Positions 17,438 through 26,464 of a stretch of DNA of 52,473 bases are shown here, one piece after another. The notes beneath the pieces were generated by a model, which worked only from the letters and a program-made list of their open reading frames with translations, was not told the origin of the DNA and did not search any database. How positions within the stretch are numbered: position 1 is the stretch's first letter; each line of letters opens with the position of its first letter. This DNA is from a bacterium (lineage in GTDB: Bacteria; Patescibacteriota; Minisyncoccia; Minisyncoccales; CG1-02-41-26), in contig JAUSHZ010000001.1 in assembly GCA_030648255.1 (NCBI GenBank), positions 1-52,473 of the forward strand, read 5' to 3'. Made by a program: the position numbers and the translations under genes.

Positions 17438-18532
17438 ATGAACTTGCAACTCAATAATAACATAACAAAAGAAAATTGGAATAATTTTTTATTGCAAAAT
17501 AACGCAAGCTTTTTGCAAAGTTTTGAGTGGGGAGAATTTCAAGAAAAGCTTGGCAGGAAAATTTGGCGACTGGCTGTGGAGGATAACGGAGGGACTTTAG
17601 CACAGGTCTTGGTTATAAAAAAACCCTTGCCTCTTGGTAAAAGTTATTTATATATTCCGTTTGGTCCGTGTTTTAAAGAAGGTTTAGCGGATGAGCAGGA
17701 AAAACAAGCTTTCGAATTTTTACTTGAAGAGATAAAAAAAATAGCTAAAGCTCCCGCCTTCGCCAAGGCTTCCACCGACGCCAAAGCTTTGGCGGACAAG
17801 TCGTCGGGCGAAGGAAAAAGCGTTTACTGCTACATTGAACCATTTATTCAAGAACAACAAATGTGTAATTTTTATGCGACCGCACAAAAATTACACATGA
17901 AGATTGAGAAGCCGCAAAAAAGAATACAGCCCCAACAAACTCTATTGATTGATTTAATTCCAACAGAAGAGCAAATTTTTAAAAGTTTAAAATCAAAAAC
18001 CACTAGATACAATATTAGGTTTGGCCAAAAAGCTGGCTTGCAGTTTGAAAGTTCTGATATAATAGGGGATAGGGAAAAAGAAATTTTTTATGGCTTGGCG
18101 CAAAAAAGCGCTCAAAGAGACGGCTTTGCCAATTACGACAGAGACTATTTTAATAAACTTTTTTCTATATCTAGCCAAGAGTTAACGATAAAATTATTTT
18201 TTGCTAAACATCAAGACAATTATATCGCAGCCAACATTTTTATATTTTTTGGCAAAACAGCCGTTCATTTGTTTGGTGGATTTGACCATGAATTTAGAAG
18301 CTTGATGGCTCCGTATTTTATGCACTGGAACCAAATGCTTTTTGCTAAAAATAATATGGCTTGTGAGGTTTATGATTTTTGGGGCATTGATGAGAAAAAA
18401 TGGCCTGGCGTAACCCATTTCAAGCGCTCGTTTGGCGGCAAAGAAATAGAATACCCGCAAGGATATGATATAGTAATAAGTAAGCTTTGGTATGGAATTT
18501 TCAAGGTAGCAAGGAAACTTCTAAAGCGTTAA
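17438..18532 (+). CDS. FemAB-type peptidoglycan aminoacyltransferase (first copy)
   Basis: A 364-residue protein of the FemAB/FemX (GNAT-like double domain) family: it begins with ASFLQSFEWGEFQEKLG and has FDHEFRSLMAPYFMHWNQM and YDFWGIDEKKWPGVTHFKRSFGG, which are hallmarks. These enzymes add amino acids from aminoacyl-tRNA to the peptidoglycan stem peptide to form cross-bridges. Residues about 105-127 (PAFAKASTDAKALADKSSG) are encoded by an inserted palindromic repeat. It starts the cluster that continues with hydrolase, MurF-like ligase, aminotransferase and a second FemAB. There is no Shine-Dalgarno sequence. Confidence 0.88.
   Translation: MNLQLNNNITKENWNNFLLQNNASFLQSFEWGEFQEKLGRKIWRLAVEDNGGTLAQVLVIKKPLPLGKSYLYIPFGPCFKEGLADEQEKQAFEFLLEEIKKIAKAPAFAKASTDAKALADKSSGEGKSVYCYIEPFIQEQQMCNFYATAQKLHMKIEKPQKRIQPQQTLLIDLIPTEEQIFKSLKSKTTRYNIRFGQKAGLQFESSDIIGDREKEIFYGLAQKSAQRDGFANYDRDYFNKLFSISSQELTIKLFFAKHQDNYIAANIFIFFGKTAVHLFGGFDHEFRSLMAPYFMHWNQMLFAKNNMACEVYDFWGIDEKKWPGVTHFKRSFGGKEIEYPQGYDIVISKLWYGIFKVARKLLKR
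17751..17818 (+). repeat. Palindromic insertion in the first femAB gene
   Basis: CCTTCGCC (17757) pairs with GGGCGAAGG (to 17816), and inside is the self-complementary GCCAAAGCTTTGGC. The insert keeps the frame and adds an Ala/Lys/Ser-rich loop of about 22 residues. Its GC content is much higher than that of the surrounding gene. Confidence 0.7.
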
Positions 18533-18536
18533 AATT

Positions 18537-19265
18537 ATGGACACATTGATTATTTTACATGGATGGCAAAGTTCTAAGGAAAAGTGGCAAAAAGTCAAAG
18601 AATTACTTGAAGCTCAAAGTCTAAAAGTTTTGGTGCCTGATTTGCCCGGTTTTAAGCCAGAAAATCAACTGCAAAAGCCATGGAACTTAGATGATTATGT
18701 TGAATGGCTTAAGAATATTCTAGAAAATTCTAGCAGTTTTTCGGGGCCGTTTTTTTTGTTAGGACATTCTTTTGGAGGAAGGGTGGCTATTAAGTTTGCT
18801 GTTAAGTATCCCGAAAAATTAAAAGGGCTTATTTTAGTTTCGGCTGCTGGCATAAAAAAAGAAAAAACTTTTCGCGATAGGGTTTTGCTCAAAGCTATAA
18901 AAATTGCTAGGAAATTGGGTGTTCAAGAGCAAGCATCTCAAACAAAAGGATTGTGGCAAATAATCAGAAAAGTTTTTTATCGTTATATTTTAAGGCAAAC
19001 CGATTACCTCAAAGCTAACCCTATTCAAAAAGAAATAATGAAAAGCGCGCTTGAAGAAGATTTAAAGCCACTTTTAGACAGCATAACCACACCCACCTTA
19101 ATTGTTTGGGGCACGAAAGATAAAATGACATTGTTGAAAGACGCCTATTTAATGAAAGAAAAGATAAAAAATTCTTATCTTGAAACTATGGATGGCATTG
19201 GCCACACGCCTCATCTTGAATGCCCGGAAATCTTGGCCCAAAAGATAAAAAGATGCTTAAAGTGA
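18537..19265 (+). CDS. Alpha/beta hydrolase
   Basis: A 242-residue protein with the nucleophile elbow GHSFGG (Ser78), an acid in WGTKDKMT and the catalytic His in GIGHTPHLECPE near the C-terminus, preceded by the oxyanion region LHGWQSSKEKW. It fits small esterases such as MenH or BioH; the substrate is unknown. It lies 4 bases after femAB and overlaps the MurF-like gene by 13 bases, so a role in cell-wall precursor processing is an inference from context. It ends with TGA. Confidence 0.85.
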   Translation: MDTLIILHGWQSSKEKWQKVKELLEAQSLKVLVPDLPGFKPENQLQKPWNLDDYVEWLKNILENSSSFSGPFFLLGHSFGGRVAIKFAVKYPEKLKGLILVSAAGIKKEKTFRDRVLLKAIKIARKLGVQEQASQTKGLWQIIRKVFYRYILRQTDYLKANPIQKEIMKSALEEDLKPLLDSITTPTLIVWGTKDKMTLLKDAYLMKEKIKNSYLETMDGIGHTPHLECPEILAQKIKRCLK

Positions 19266-20731
19266 TTATTATATTTTTATGGTTCTTGGTTTCAACCAAG
19301 CTTTTGCTGTTTTGGCTTTGGCTTTGGCAGATAAAAGAATATCGCTGGAAAAGATTTAAAGACCATTTCACAACCCAAGCGCCAAAAAAAATATTGTCTA
19401 GCTTTTGGCGAGTTAAATACCCAAGGATAACCAAAAAAACAGCTCTACTTTGTTTAGTTGGTTTTTTGGCGGAGATAGCAGTAGTTTATCAATTTTTTTC
19501 TTTTAGGCCCGTTGCTTTTTATATTTGTTTTTTCCTTTCAATTATTTTAGCGCCAATAGTAGTTGCTTTACTAATATTTATTTTTCAAATCCCAACTATA
19601 ATTTTAAGAAAAATTCTTATTAAAAAAGCAAGCCAAAAAAGAATGGGCTTTAGGGATTTGATCGTTGTTGCTATTACTGGTAGCTATGGCAAAACATCTG
19701 TTAAAGAATTTCTTGCCACTATACTTTCTGCAAAATTTAGGGTTTTGAAAACCGAGAAACATATTAACGCAGAAATTGGAATTGCTCAAACAATTTTAAA
19801 CAATTTAAAGCCAGAGTACCATATTTTTGTGGCAGAGGTCGGAGCTTATGGGAGAGGTGATGTAAAAGAAATTTGCCAAATGTTAAACCCCCAAATCGGT
19901 ATTTTAACCGGAATTAACGAACAACATCTATCGCTTTTTGGTTTGCAGAAAAATATTGTAAAAGCAAAGTTTGAGCTGATAGAAAGTTTACCCGAAAATG
20001 GCACAGCAATCTTAAACGCTAATAGCGAGAAGATTAATAACGAGAGATTAAAAATTAAGGATTATAATAAAAATTTAAGAAATATAATTTGGTGTTCAAA
20101 CGAGGCTCCGGCTGATATTTGGGCAGAAGATATTGTTGTTGATAAAAAAAGCATATCATTTAGGATGGTAGCAAAAGATGGAGATAGGGCGGATTTTAAA
20201 TTAAATTTATTGGGAAAGCATAATGTTGAAAATATTTTGTTGGGGGCAAGCTGCGCTAAAGAACTAGGAATGACTCTGTTAGAAATTTCCAATGCCTGTA
20301 AGAGTATTCGGGCAGAGCAAGAATCAATGCAAATAAGGCAGGGGGCTTTGGGCTTAACTATCATTGATAGCACTTATTCAGCCAATCCAAACGGTGTTTT
20401 GGCGGACTTAGATTATTTGAAGCTTTACTCGGGAAGGAAAATATTGGTTATGCCCTGCCTTATTGAGTTGGGTAAGGCGTCAAAAAATGCTCATGAAAAA
20501 ATAGGTGAAAAAATAGGTGAAGTGTGCGACTTAGCCATTATCACCACAAAAGATAGGTTTAAAGAATTACAACAAGGATGTCAAAAAACAGGCCTTGGCC
20601 AAGATAAAATATTTTTAATTGAAAAGCCAAAAGAAATTTTTGATAAAATAAAGCAGTTTGCTGAAAATGGCGATACTGTGCTTTTGGAAAGCCGCGTGCC
20701 ACAATCTTTAATTAAATTACTTAATTTATGA
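19253..20731 (+). CDS. MurF-like Mur ligase with N-terminal membrane segments
   Basis: About 492 residues from the ATG at 19253; an upstream ATG at 19220 would overlap the hydrolase by 46 bases. The N-terminus has membrane segments (about 1-22, 58-75, 80-115), unusual for soluble MurF. The Mur ligase core follows: P-loop TGSYGKTSVKEF, then HINAEIGIAQTIL, GILTGINEQHLSLFG and DSTYSANPNGVL, the MurF-type nucleotide and substrate regions. The family joins D-Ala-D-Ala to UDP-MurNAc-tripeptide. With no other murF in the window it may be the working enzyme, or a ligase devoted to a lipid-linked or cross-bridge step. Confidence 0.82.
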   Translation: MLKVIIIFLWFLVSTKLLLFWLWLWQIKEYRWKRFKDHFTTQAPKKILSSFWRVKYPRITKKTALLCLVGFLAEIAVVYQFFSFRPVAFYICFFLSIILAPIVVALLIFIFQIPTIILRKILIKKASQKRMGFRDLIVVAITGSYGKTSVKEFLATILSAKFRVLKTEKHINAEIGIAQTILNNLKPEYHIFVAEVGAYGRGDVKEICQMLNPQIGILTGINEQHLSLFGLQKNIVKAKFELIESLPENGTAILNANSEKINNERLKIKDYNKNLRNIIWCSNEAPADIWAEDIVVDKKSISFRMVAKDGDRADFKLNLLGKHNVENILLGASCAKELGMTLLEISNACKSIRAEQESMQIRQGALGLTIIDSTYSANPNGVLADLDYLKLYSGRKILVMPCLIELGKASKNAHEKIGEKIGEVCDLAIITTKDRFKELQQGCQKTGLGQDKIFLIEKPKEIFDKIKQFAENGDTVLLESRVPQSLIKLLNL

Positions 20732-21987
20732 TAATCTCTTCAGCCCTATCGCCCAACACCGAACAAGATGATTTAAAATTAATCAAGCGGTTAATTTGGC
20801 ATCTTCAAAAGATAGAAGGCGCAGTTTCCGAGCTAGAAGAGGCGTTCAGTGGCTTTATTGGGCTGAAATATTGTTTTGCTTTTAATAGTGGTCGAACCGC
20901 TTTTTTAGCAATTTTACAGGCTTTAAATGTTAAAGAGGGCGATGAAGTTTTGGTGCAAGGACTCACTTGCGCTGTTTTAATAACGCCAATTTTATATCTA
21001 AAAGCCAAGCCAATTTTTGTGGACATAGACGAAACATTGAACATTGATCCAATTGATTTAAAAAATAAAATAACAAGTAAAACCAAGGCGATTGTTGTCC
21101 AGCATACTTTCGGTTGGCCAGCTAAAATAGTAGAAATAAAAGAAATTGCCAAAGAGCGTAATATTTTTTTGATTGAAGATTGCGCTCATAGTTTGGGGAG
21201 CCAGTATAATGGAAGTTATTGTGGAACTTTTGGAGACGCAAGTTTTTTTAGCTTTGGCCGCGATAAAGTTATTTCTTCGGTTTTCGGTGGCATGGCTTCC
21301 ACCAATGATAAATCAATAGCTCTTGGTATTAAGCAGTTTCAGCAAGAACTAAAGCAACCCTCTTTTTGTTGGACATTAAAACATCTCTTAAACCCCATCT
21401 TAATTAATAGCTTTATTTTGCCCCTTTATTCTTTCTGGGGATTGGGCAAATGGGTTTTGGTTTTTTTGCAAAAAACACACATCTTGCCAAGGCCTGTTTC
21501 TGAAAAGGAAAAACAAGGAAAAATGCCAAAGCACTTTATTAAAAAAATGCCTAATGAGCTTGCTGTTTTAGCAAAACATCAACTTGTTAAATTGGAAAGG
21601 TTTAATAAACATCGTAAAGGTATAGCTGAATTTTATGTTCAAGAGTTGGGGGGGAGCGGTTTTATCATGCCTTTTAATCGGCCTTTTGAAAAGAACAACC
21701 CAAACTTTATGAAGTTTCCAATTTTAGTAAATACAAACTTAAAAGTTATTTTGGAAAAAGCCAGAAGGGCTAATATTTTGCTTGGCGATGGCTGGCGAGA
21801 AACACCAATTGTGCCTTTTGATACCAATATAAAGAAAATGAGCTATCAATGGGGTTCTTGCCCCAAAGCAGAAAAAATAGCAGATTGTCTGATTAATTTA
21901 CCCACTCATATCAATATTTCTCAAGAGGGCGCATTAAGAATTGTGAACTTTTTAAAAAATAATAATGGAAATACAGGAAATAATTAA
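20728..21987 (+). CDS. DegT/DnrJ/EryC1-family PLP aminotransferase
   Basis: A 419-residue protein. FNSGRTAFLAILQAL is the PLP phosphate-binding start, EDCAHSLGS carries the Asp that contacts the pyridine nitrogen, and SFGRDKVISS carries the Schiff-base Lys180. The family transaminates keto-sugars on nucleotide carriers. A hydrophobic stretch at about 220-250 is unusual and may tie it to the membrane. Its ATG overlaps the TGA of the MurF-like gene (ATGA), and it overlaps the second femAB gene by 23 bases. The context suggests an amino-sugar or amino-acid donor for envelope building. Confidence 0.85.
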   Translation: MIISSALSPNTEQDDLKLIKRLIWHLQKIEGAVSELEEAFSGFIGLKYCFAFNSGRTAFLAILQALNVKEGDEVLVQGLTCAVLITPILYLKAKPIFVDIDETLNIDPIDLKNKITSKTKAIVVQHTFGWPAKIVEIKEIAKERNIFLIEDCAHSLGSQYNGSYCGTFGDASFFSFGRDKVISSVFGGMASTNDKSIALGIKQFQQELKQPSFCWTLKHLLNPILINSFILPLYSFWGLGKWVLVFLQKTHILPRPVSEKEKQGKMPKHFIKKMPNELAVLAKHQLVKLERFNKHRKGIAEFYVQELGGSGFIMPFNRPFEKNNPNFMKFPILVNTNLKVILEKARRANILLGDGWRETPIVPFDTNIKKMSYQWGSCPKAEKIADCLINLPTHINISQEGALRIVNFLKNNNGNTGNN

Positions 21988-22999
21988 CAAAGAGGCATGG
22001 GAAAGTTTTATTTCGCAATGTTCAGAAAAAACTTTTCTGCAAAGTTGGAACTGGGGCGAGTTTCAAGAAGCTCTTGGAGAAAAAGTGTGGCGTTTTGGTT
22101 TTTTTGAAAACAATGAGCTTTTAGCTGTTTGTTTAGTGATAAAAGTTAAAGCAAAACGAGGAAGCTTTTTATTTATTCCCCATGGCCCTATAATTAAATT
22201 GTATAACCTTGAAAACAAATCAAAAATTTTAACAACATTAACAGAAAAATTTAAAGAAATAGCCAAAAAAGAAAGGTGTTCGTTTATTAGAATAGCTCCT
22301 GTTTGGGAAAGAAACAAAGAAAACGCTAAGTTGTTTAATCAGGTCGGGTTTTTGCAAGCGTCCATACACGCTCACGCAGAGTTGTCTTGGTTGCTTGATA
22401 TAGAGTTAAATGAAGAGCAGTTATTGCAGAAAATGCGGAAAACCACAAGGTATTTGATAAAACAAGGCCAAAACAATCCTGATTTAGAAATTATCAAGTC
22501 GCAGAGTATTGAGGATATAGAAATTTTTAACGGTCTTTATCAGGAAACAGTTAAAAAACACCATTTTACACCGTTTTCTTTAAAATATCTAAAAAACGAG
22601 TTTTCATCTTTTGCCAAGGACAATCATGCAATTATCTTTTTAGCAAAGCATAAAGATGATTACTTGGCTTCAGCAGTTGTTGTTTTCTGGCAAGGCATTG
22701 GATTTTACCATCAAGGGGCTTCTAAAGTATCGAAAATTCCAGCTGCTTATTTGTTGCAATGGGAAGTAATTAAAGAAGCCAAAAAAAGAAATTGCTCTGT
22801 TTACAACTTTTGGGGCATTGCCGATATTGAAGACGAGCAAAAATTAAAAAAACATCCTTGGGCAGGGCTTTCTCTGTTTAAAAGGGGCTTTGGGGGATAT
22901 GAAAAGGCGTATTTGAAAACTCAAGATCTGCCTCTTTCTTGGAGGTATTGGCCAGTTAAGTATTTTGAGTTGCTTCGAAAGTGGAAAAGAGGATTTTAA
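21965..22999 (+). CDS. FemAB-type peptidoglycan aminoacyltransferase (second copy)
   Basis: A 344-residue paralogue of the gene at 17438. It shares the start TFLQSWNWGEFQEALGEKVWR and the C-terminal NFWGIADIEDEQ...GLSLFKRGFGG. The mid-region FYHQGASKVSKIPAAYLLQWE matches the FemX substrate domain. Two FemAB proteins usually mean stepwise addition of two or more amino acids. It overlaps the aminotransferase gene by 23 bases, and ftsQ follows after 6 bases. Confidence 0.88.
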   Translation: MEIQEIINKEAWESFISQCSEKTFLQSWNWGEFQEALGEKVWRFGFFENNELLAVCLVIKVKAKRGSFLFIPHGPIIKLYNLENKSKILTTLTEKFKEIAKKERCSFIRIAPVWERNKENAKLFNQVGFLQASIHAHAELSWLLDIELNEEQLLQKMRKTTRYLIKQGQNNPDLEIIKSQSIEDIEIFNGLYQETVKKHHFTPFSLKYLKNEFSSFAKDNHAIIFLAKHKDDYLASAVVVFWQGIGFYHQGASKVSKIPAAYLLQWEVIKEAKKRNCSVYNFWGIADIEDEQKLKKHPWAGLSLFKRGFGGYEKAYLKTQDLPLSWRYWPVKYFELLRKWKRGF

Positions 23000-23005
23000 A
23001 ATTAT

Positions 23006-23860
23006 ATGAAAAGCTATAAGCCGTCGCATCTACAAAAGAAAATAAAAGTAAGAAAAAAAGCCATAAAAAGAAAGAGGTTCCTAAAAAGCCGCCTATTTTT
23101 TGATATTTTATTATGGGTTATATTTTTTTTACTTTTGGCTTATCTTGTGCTTTTTTCAGGAGTTTTAAAAATAAATAACATTCAGATTGTTTCTTCCCAA
23201 GAAATACCAAACGAAAGAGTCAGCCAAATAGTTAACAGCGAAATGCAAAAAAGAGTTTTATTTTTTATTAAGAAAGACTCTTTTTTCTTAATTGATGCAA
23301 AAAAAATATCGCAAATAATCTCAAACGAATTTCCCCAAGCCCTGAAAGTTGAAGTAAAAAGAGGCTTGCCAGGAAGCATTTTTATTGAAATAAAGCCAAG
23401 AATAGCCCAGACAATCTGGTGTTTTACCCCGCCGAAGACCGATACGGCGGAGGCGGACTTTGCCACAACCACCAGCTGTTTTTTAGTTGACCAACAAAGA
23501 ATAATCTTTGCCTCTTTTAGCCTTGATTCGCCAAAAAATAATTTAATTATGGTTAGTTCTGAATTAGCGCCAAAAGCGATTTTTAGCGAAGTTTGCACTA
23601 GTAGTTTAATAGAAAGGATAATAGAAACAAATAAAGTTTTAAATGATTTTGGGCTTTCTAATTCTATTTTTATAGAAAAAGCCAACGGCTTCTTAAATGT
23701 AAAAACAATGGAAGGTTGGGAAGCATTTTTCAACCCCAAGCAAGATCTTGTAGATGATATGTTAAAATTGCGGTTATTACTGGAAAAAGAAATCACGGCT
23801 GAAAAAAGAAAAACCTTAGAGTATATCGACCTAAGGTTCTCCAAAGCATACTATAAATAA
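23006..23860 (+). CDS. ftsQ: Cell-division protein FtsQ/DivIB-like
   Basis: A 284-residue protein: a Lys/Arg-rich cytoplasmic N-terminus (1-30), one membrane span (about 31-53), a POTRA domain starting INNIQIVSSQEIPNERVSQIV, and the FtsQ beta domain with FLVDQQRIIFASF and a C-terminal YIDLRFSKAYYK. FtsQ recruits the division synthase complex. Residues about 142-149 come from an inserted CCGCCG...CGGCGG repeat between POTRA and the beta domain. It ends the cell-wall cluster. Confidence 0.85.
   Translation: MKSYKPSHLQKKIKVRKKAIKRKRFLKSRLFFDILLWVIFFLLLAYLVLFSGVLKINNIQIVSSQEIPNERVSQIVNSEMQKRVLFFIKKDSFFLIDAKKISQIISNEFPQALKVEVKRGLPGSIFIEIKPRIAQTIWCFTPPKTDTAEADFATTTSCFLVDQQRIIFASFSLDSPKNNLIMVSSELAPKAIFSEVCTSSLIERIIETNKVLNDFGLSNSIFIEKANGFLNVKTMEGWEAFFNPKQDLVDDMLKLRLLLEKEITAEKRKTLEYIDLRFSKAYYK
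23429..23450 (+). repeat. Palindromic insertion in ftsQ
   Basis: CCGCCG (23429-23434) and CGGCGG (23445-23450) pair around GAAGACCGATA. The insert is in frame and GC-rich in an AT-rich gene, adding PPKTDTAEADFA to the inter-domain loop. Confidence 0.6.
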
Positions 23861-23873
23861 AAAAGTCAACTTT

Positions 23874-24986
23874 ATGATAAATCAAGAAAACAACCAAACG
23901 GAAATGCTACCTCAAGAGTCAGAAAGTATTGCTCAGTCTCAACCCGAGGAGTCTTCTGAATTGATGCAAGAAAGAGTTTCTCAAATAAATCAAGGATTGG
24001 AAGAATTGAATTATCAAGCTACTTCCCGTGAAGATATACAACAGATTCAGGAACAAGAAGAACAGAAGTATAAATCTGAAGTGACGGAGCTTGAAATGGG
24101 GCTTGAGATAAAGCTTAGTCAAGAGAGTAGGGATATGATCTATAAAAACACAGTGGGTGATGTTATTGAGCAGACACAAAAAAATAATGAGAGATTTGGT
24201 AATTTAAACCGGCTAAAAAAAGCAACAGAAACTTTACTGCCAGAAGATTTTTTATACTTTGAAAAAATTTTGGGCAATAAAGAGGGCAGGGTTGATCAAC
24301 TATACGATATTAGGGGTAAAGTTCTCCATACAACAAATGATTTTTATCTTGGGAAAATGTTAGAATCTGGAAGTATAAAAACTGGTGGCGGTCAAGAAGG
24401 TATGTACGGCTCTCGTGGAGCATCGTTTACAGATGGCAACTTTCCTGAGGCAATAACTTTTCAAACAATGTACGAAGATCAAAATACTCACAGCTTGGAC
24501 AAAAAATTCAACTCGCAAAACTATGGCGATAAAGTGCAAACATTTATAAGATATTTTTGGGATAATAAGCAAGAAGAAACTAAACAGTACGCAAGTAAAA
24601 TTAGTGGTGGAAGAAAAGTTGAAACCTTTGAAGACGCTGTCAATGTTTCTGAAGGTTTTAAATTTAAAACTAAACCCAAAGATCTTGAAAATGATTCTAT
24701 GGCTCTGTCTAAATTATTTGGAGCAACTATTGTTTACGAAAAAGATAAATTACCCAACTTGACAAGGGAGGGAACGGAAGGATTGCAAAAATATTTTGAA
24801 TTTAGATCATATCAAGAAGGTGGAGTACCCGTATCTGAAGCATCGACAATCTTTGTTCCCGAATCACAAATTAAAAATATTGAGCAAACATTGCAAAAAC
24901 ACCGGCTATCTCATATAGAGATCAGGCCTTCTGAAGAGTTAGAGGTTATAAGAACGGTAAAATTATTAGAAAAAGATAAAGAATAA
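23874..24986 (+). CDS. Hypothetical protein, possible ADP-ribosyltransferase-like fold
   Basis: A 370-residue soluble protein. Residues 1-75 are Gln/Glu-rich and probably disordered or coiled. The central part reads VLHTTNDFYLGKMLESGSIKTGG, then YGSRGASFTDGNFPEAITF, and later EASTIFVPESQIKNIE. An early HT followed by a small-residue FTDG strand and a late acidic strand is reminiscent of ADP-ribosyltransferase folds, but this is weak. It follows ftsQ by 13 bases and a terminator ends it. No signal peptide is seen, so it would act inside the cell or leave by an unknown path. Confidence 0.6.
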   Translation: MINQENNQTEMLPQESESIAQSQPEESSELMQERVSQINQGLEELNYQATSREDIQQIQEQEEQKYKSEVTELEMGLEIKLSQESRDMIYKNTVGDVIEQTQKNNERFGNLNRLKKATETLLPEDFLYFEKILGNKEGRVDQLYDIRGKVLHTTNDFYLGKMLESGSIKTGGGQEGMYGSRGASFTDGNFPEAITFQTMYEDQNTHSLDKKFNSQNYGDKVQTFIRYFWDNKQEETKQYASKISGGRKVETFEDAVNVSEGFKFKTKPKDLENDSMALSKLFGATIVYEKDKLPNLTREGTEGLQKYFEFRSYQEGGVPVSEASTIFVPESQIKNIEQTLQKHRLSHIEIRPSEELEVIRTVKLLEKDKE

Positions 24987-25001
24987 AGTTATTTATTAAA
25001 A

Positions 25002-25032
25002 AACCGGCTTAGTAGAGTAAGCCGATTTTTTT
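25002..25032. terminator. Bidirectional terminator
   Basis: CGGCTTA (25005-25011) pairs with TAAGCCG (25018-25024), with a T-run on the plus strand and an A-run before it that serves the minus-strand gene. It sits between convergent genes. Confidence 0.85.
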
Positions 25033-25051
25033 AAACAAGCAGGTATTTTTT

Positions 25052-25504
25052 TTATACTTTTTGCTCAAAATTATTAACGCGGGTTTCTAAGAGGATAAAC
25101 TCTTGCTTTGAAACTTTTTGAGAAAGGTTAACTTTTATTTGGCTGACATCTTCTTTAACTATTTTCACATCTTCCTCAACTGAAACCATTTTAACTTCCA
25201 ATATTTCAAGCCGTTGATCTATTTTGTCAAACCGTTGGTCGTGCTCAACAAGTTTTTCAGTATTAGCAACAATTTGTTCGGCAAGTAAGTCAAACCTGCC
25301 ATCTATGTGTTCTGTTAAAACTTCAAAATGCCTGCGAGTTTCAGTGAATTTCTCGTCAACATATTTTTGGGTTTCTTGAGCCTTTTCGTCAACATGTTTT
25401 GTTATCTCTGCCACTTTATTGTCAAAACGATTCTGCGTTTCAATTGCTTTATCGTCAACATGTTGGATAACTTCACCTAATAATTGTTTTATATCTTCGT
25501 CCAT
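25052..25504 (-). CDS. Coiled-coil protein, unknown
   Basis: A 150-residue protein starting MDEDIKQLLGEVIQHVDDKA, made almost wholly of heptad-like repeats. Near-repeats such as HVDDKAIETQ, HVDEKAQETQ and YVDEKFTETR occur every 17-18 residues, followed by DQRFDKIDQRLEIL. It should form a long trimeric or tetrameric coil. I chose the inner ATG at 25504 rather than 25540 because the promoter occupies the stretch between them. The transcript would start within a few bases of this ATG, so it is probably leaderless. Confidence 0.75.
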   Translation of the reverse strand: MDEDIKQLLGEVIQHVDDKAIETQNRFDNKVAEITKHVDEKAQETQKYVDEKFTETRRHFEVLTEHIDGRFDLLAEQIVANTEKLVEHDQRFDKIDQRLEILEVKMVSVEEDVKIVKEDVSQIKVNLSQKVSKQEFILLETRVNNFEQKV

Positions 25505-25512
25505 ATAACTAT

Positions 25513-25540
25513 ATTTTAGACCTGCAAAATTTTTTGTCAA
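25513..25540 (-). promoter_or_regulatory. Promoter giving a near-leaderless mRNA
   Basis: On the minus strand, TTGACA (25540-25535), a 16-base spacer and TAAAAT (25518-25513), with the ATG only 8 bases beyond the -10 box. Confidence 0.75.
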
Positions 25541-25552
25541 ATAGGGACAACT

Positions 25553-26464
25553 TTATAGCCACCTTTTCTTTTTTAGGGCTAAGAAAATTATGCCAAAACC
25601 AACAAACATTAAGCCATAAACTTTCCAAAAATCGCTGGGGTGGCCAGTCCATGCTAAAAATTGGCCGTTCATACTGAAGACATCCGCCACCAAGGAAAAC
25701 GGGTACATTAAAACCAAAAACACAGTTAAAGCCTTCATTATTTCGTTCGTGGCTGTATCAATAAGCGATTGGTTTGTTGTTTCAAGAGCTGACAAAGTTT
25801 TTTCATTTGTTTCCACTAAACTTTTTACTTGATTAAAAGTGTTCATTAAATTATGAAAGTAGGGGAGTAGCTTTTTTGAAAAAAACTTTTCGCTTTCTTC
25901 AATTAAGTTTTGTAAAACTATTTTCTGGGGTTCTAAAATCCGTTCAAAGCCAATAATATCTCTTTTTATATCAGCAATTTTATTTATGGCTTTTTTGTTT
26001 TCTTTTTTGAAAATTATTTTTTCTATCTCATCAATGTTTTGTTTGATGTGGCTTATTTTTGGAAAACAGGCTTGTAAAATTTCATTGATAATGCGATATA
26101 AAAGTTCGCCTGTCCCTTCATCGGAAAACTTTTCCATTTTTTCTGGATATAGATTGCAATCATGAAATAAAGCGCTCAATGGCAAAATATCGCGATAATG
26201 GTTGGTTATCAAAAAGTTTTTGCCAATAATAATATCTAATTCAAAAGGAAGCGTGCTGGACGTTTCTTTGTCAAAAAACGGATAAAATATTACTAAAAAC
26301 AAATAGTCCCCATAACTTTCAATTTTAGGATAATCAATTTGGGGCAATATCTCTTTTAATACCAAGGGGTGCAAGTCAAAATTAGTTTTTAAATGCTCCA
26401 TGTCTAAATTGGTGGGACCCTTAATATCTATCCAAGTTAGGTTGTTTGACTTTATAATTTGCAT
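25553..26464 (-). CDS. corA: CorA-family divalent cation channel
   Basis: A 303-residue protein: an N-terminal alpha/beta cytoplasmic domain, a long stalk helix (about 130-240) and two C-terminal membrane helices. The signature loop, usually GMN, is SMN here (DVFSMNGQFLAWTG), so the pore motif is a variant. CorA conducts Mg2+ inward. The gene is headed by the largest form of the structured leader element (26465-26660), and the ATG directly follows TTTCTAAC. It is divergent from grpE. Confidence 0.85.
   Translation of the reverse strand: MQIIKSNNLTWIDIKGPTNLDMEHLKTNFDLHPLVLKEILPQIDYPKIESYGDYLFLVIFYPFFDKETSSTLPFELDIIIGKNFLITNHYRDILPLSALFHDCNLYPEKMEKFSDEGTGELLYRIINEILQACFPKISHIKQNIDEIEKIIFKKENKKAINKIADIKRDIIGFERILEPQKIVLQNLIEESEKFFSKKLLPYFHNLMNTFNQVKSLVETNEKTLSALETTNQSLIDTATNEIMKALTVFLVLMYPFSLVADVFSMNGQFLAWTGHPSDFWKVYGLMFVGFGIIFLALKKKRWL

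Noticed and set aside
23182-23844. 220-codon frame antisense to ftsQ
   Set aside because: ftsQ has recognisable domains and fits the operon; the antisense frame has neither.
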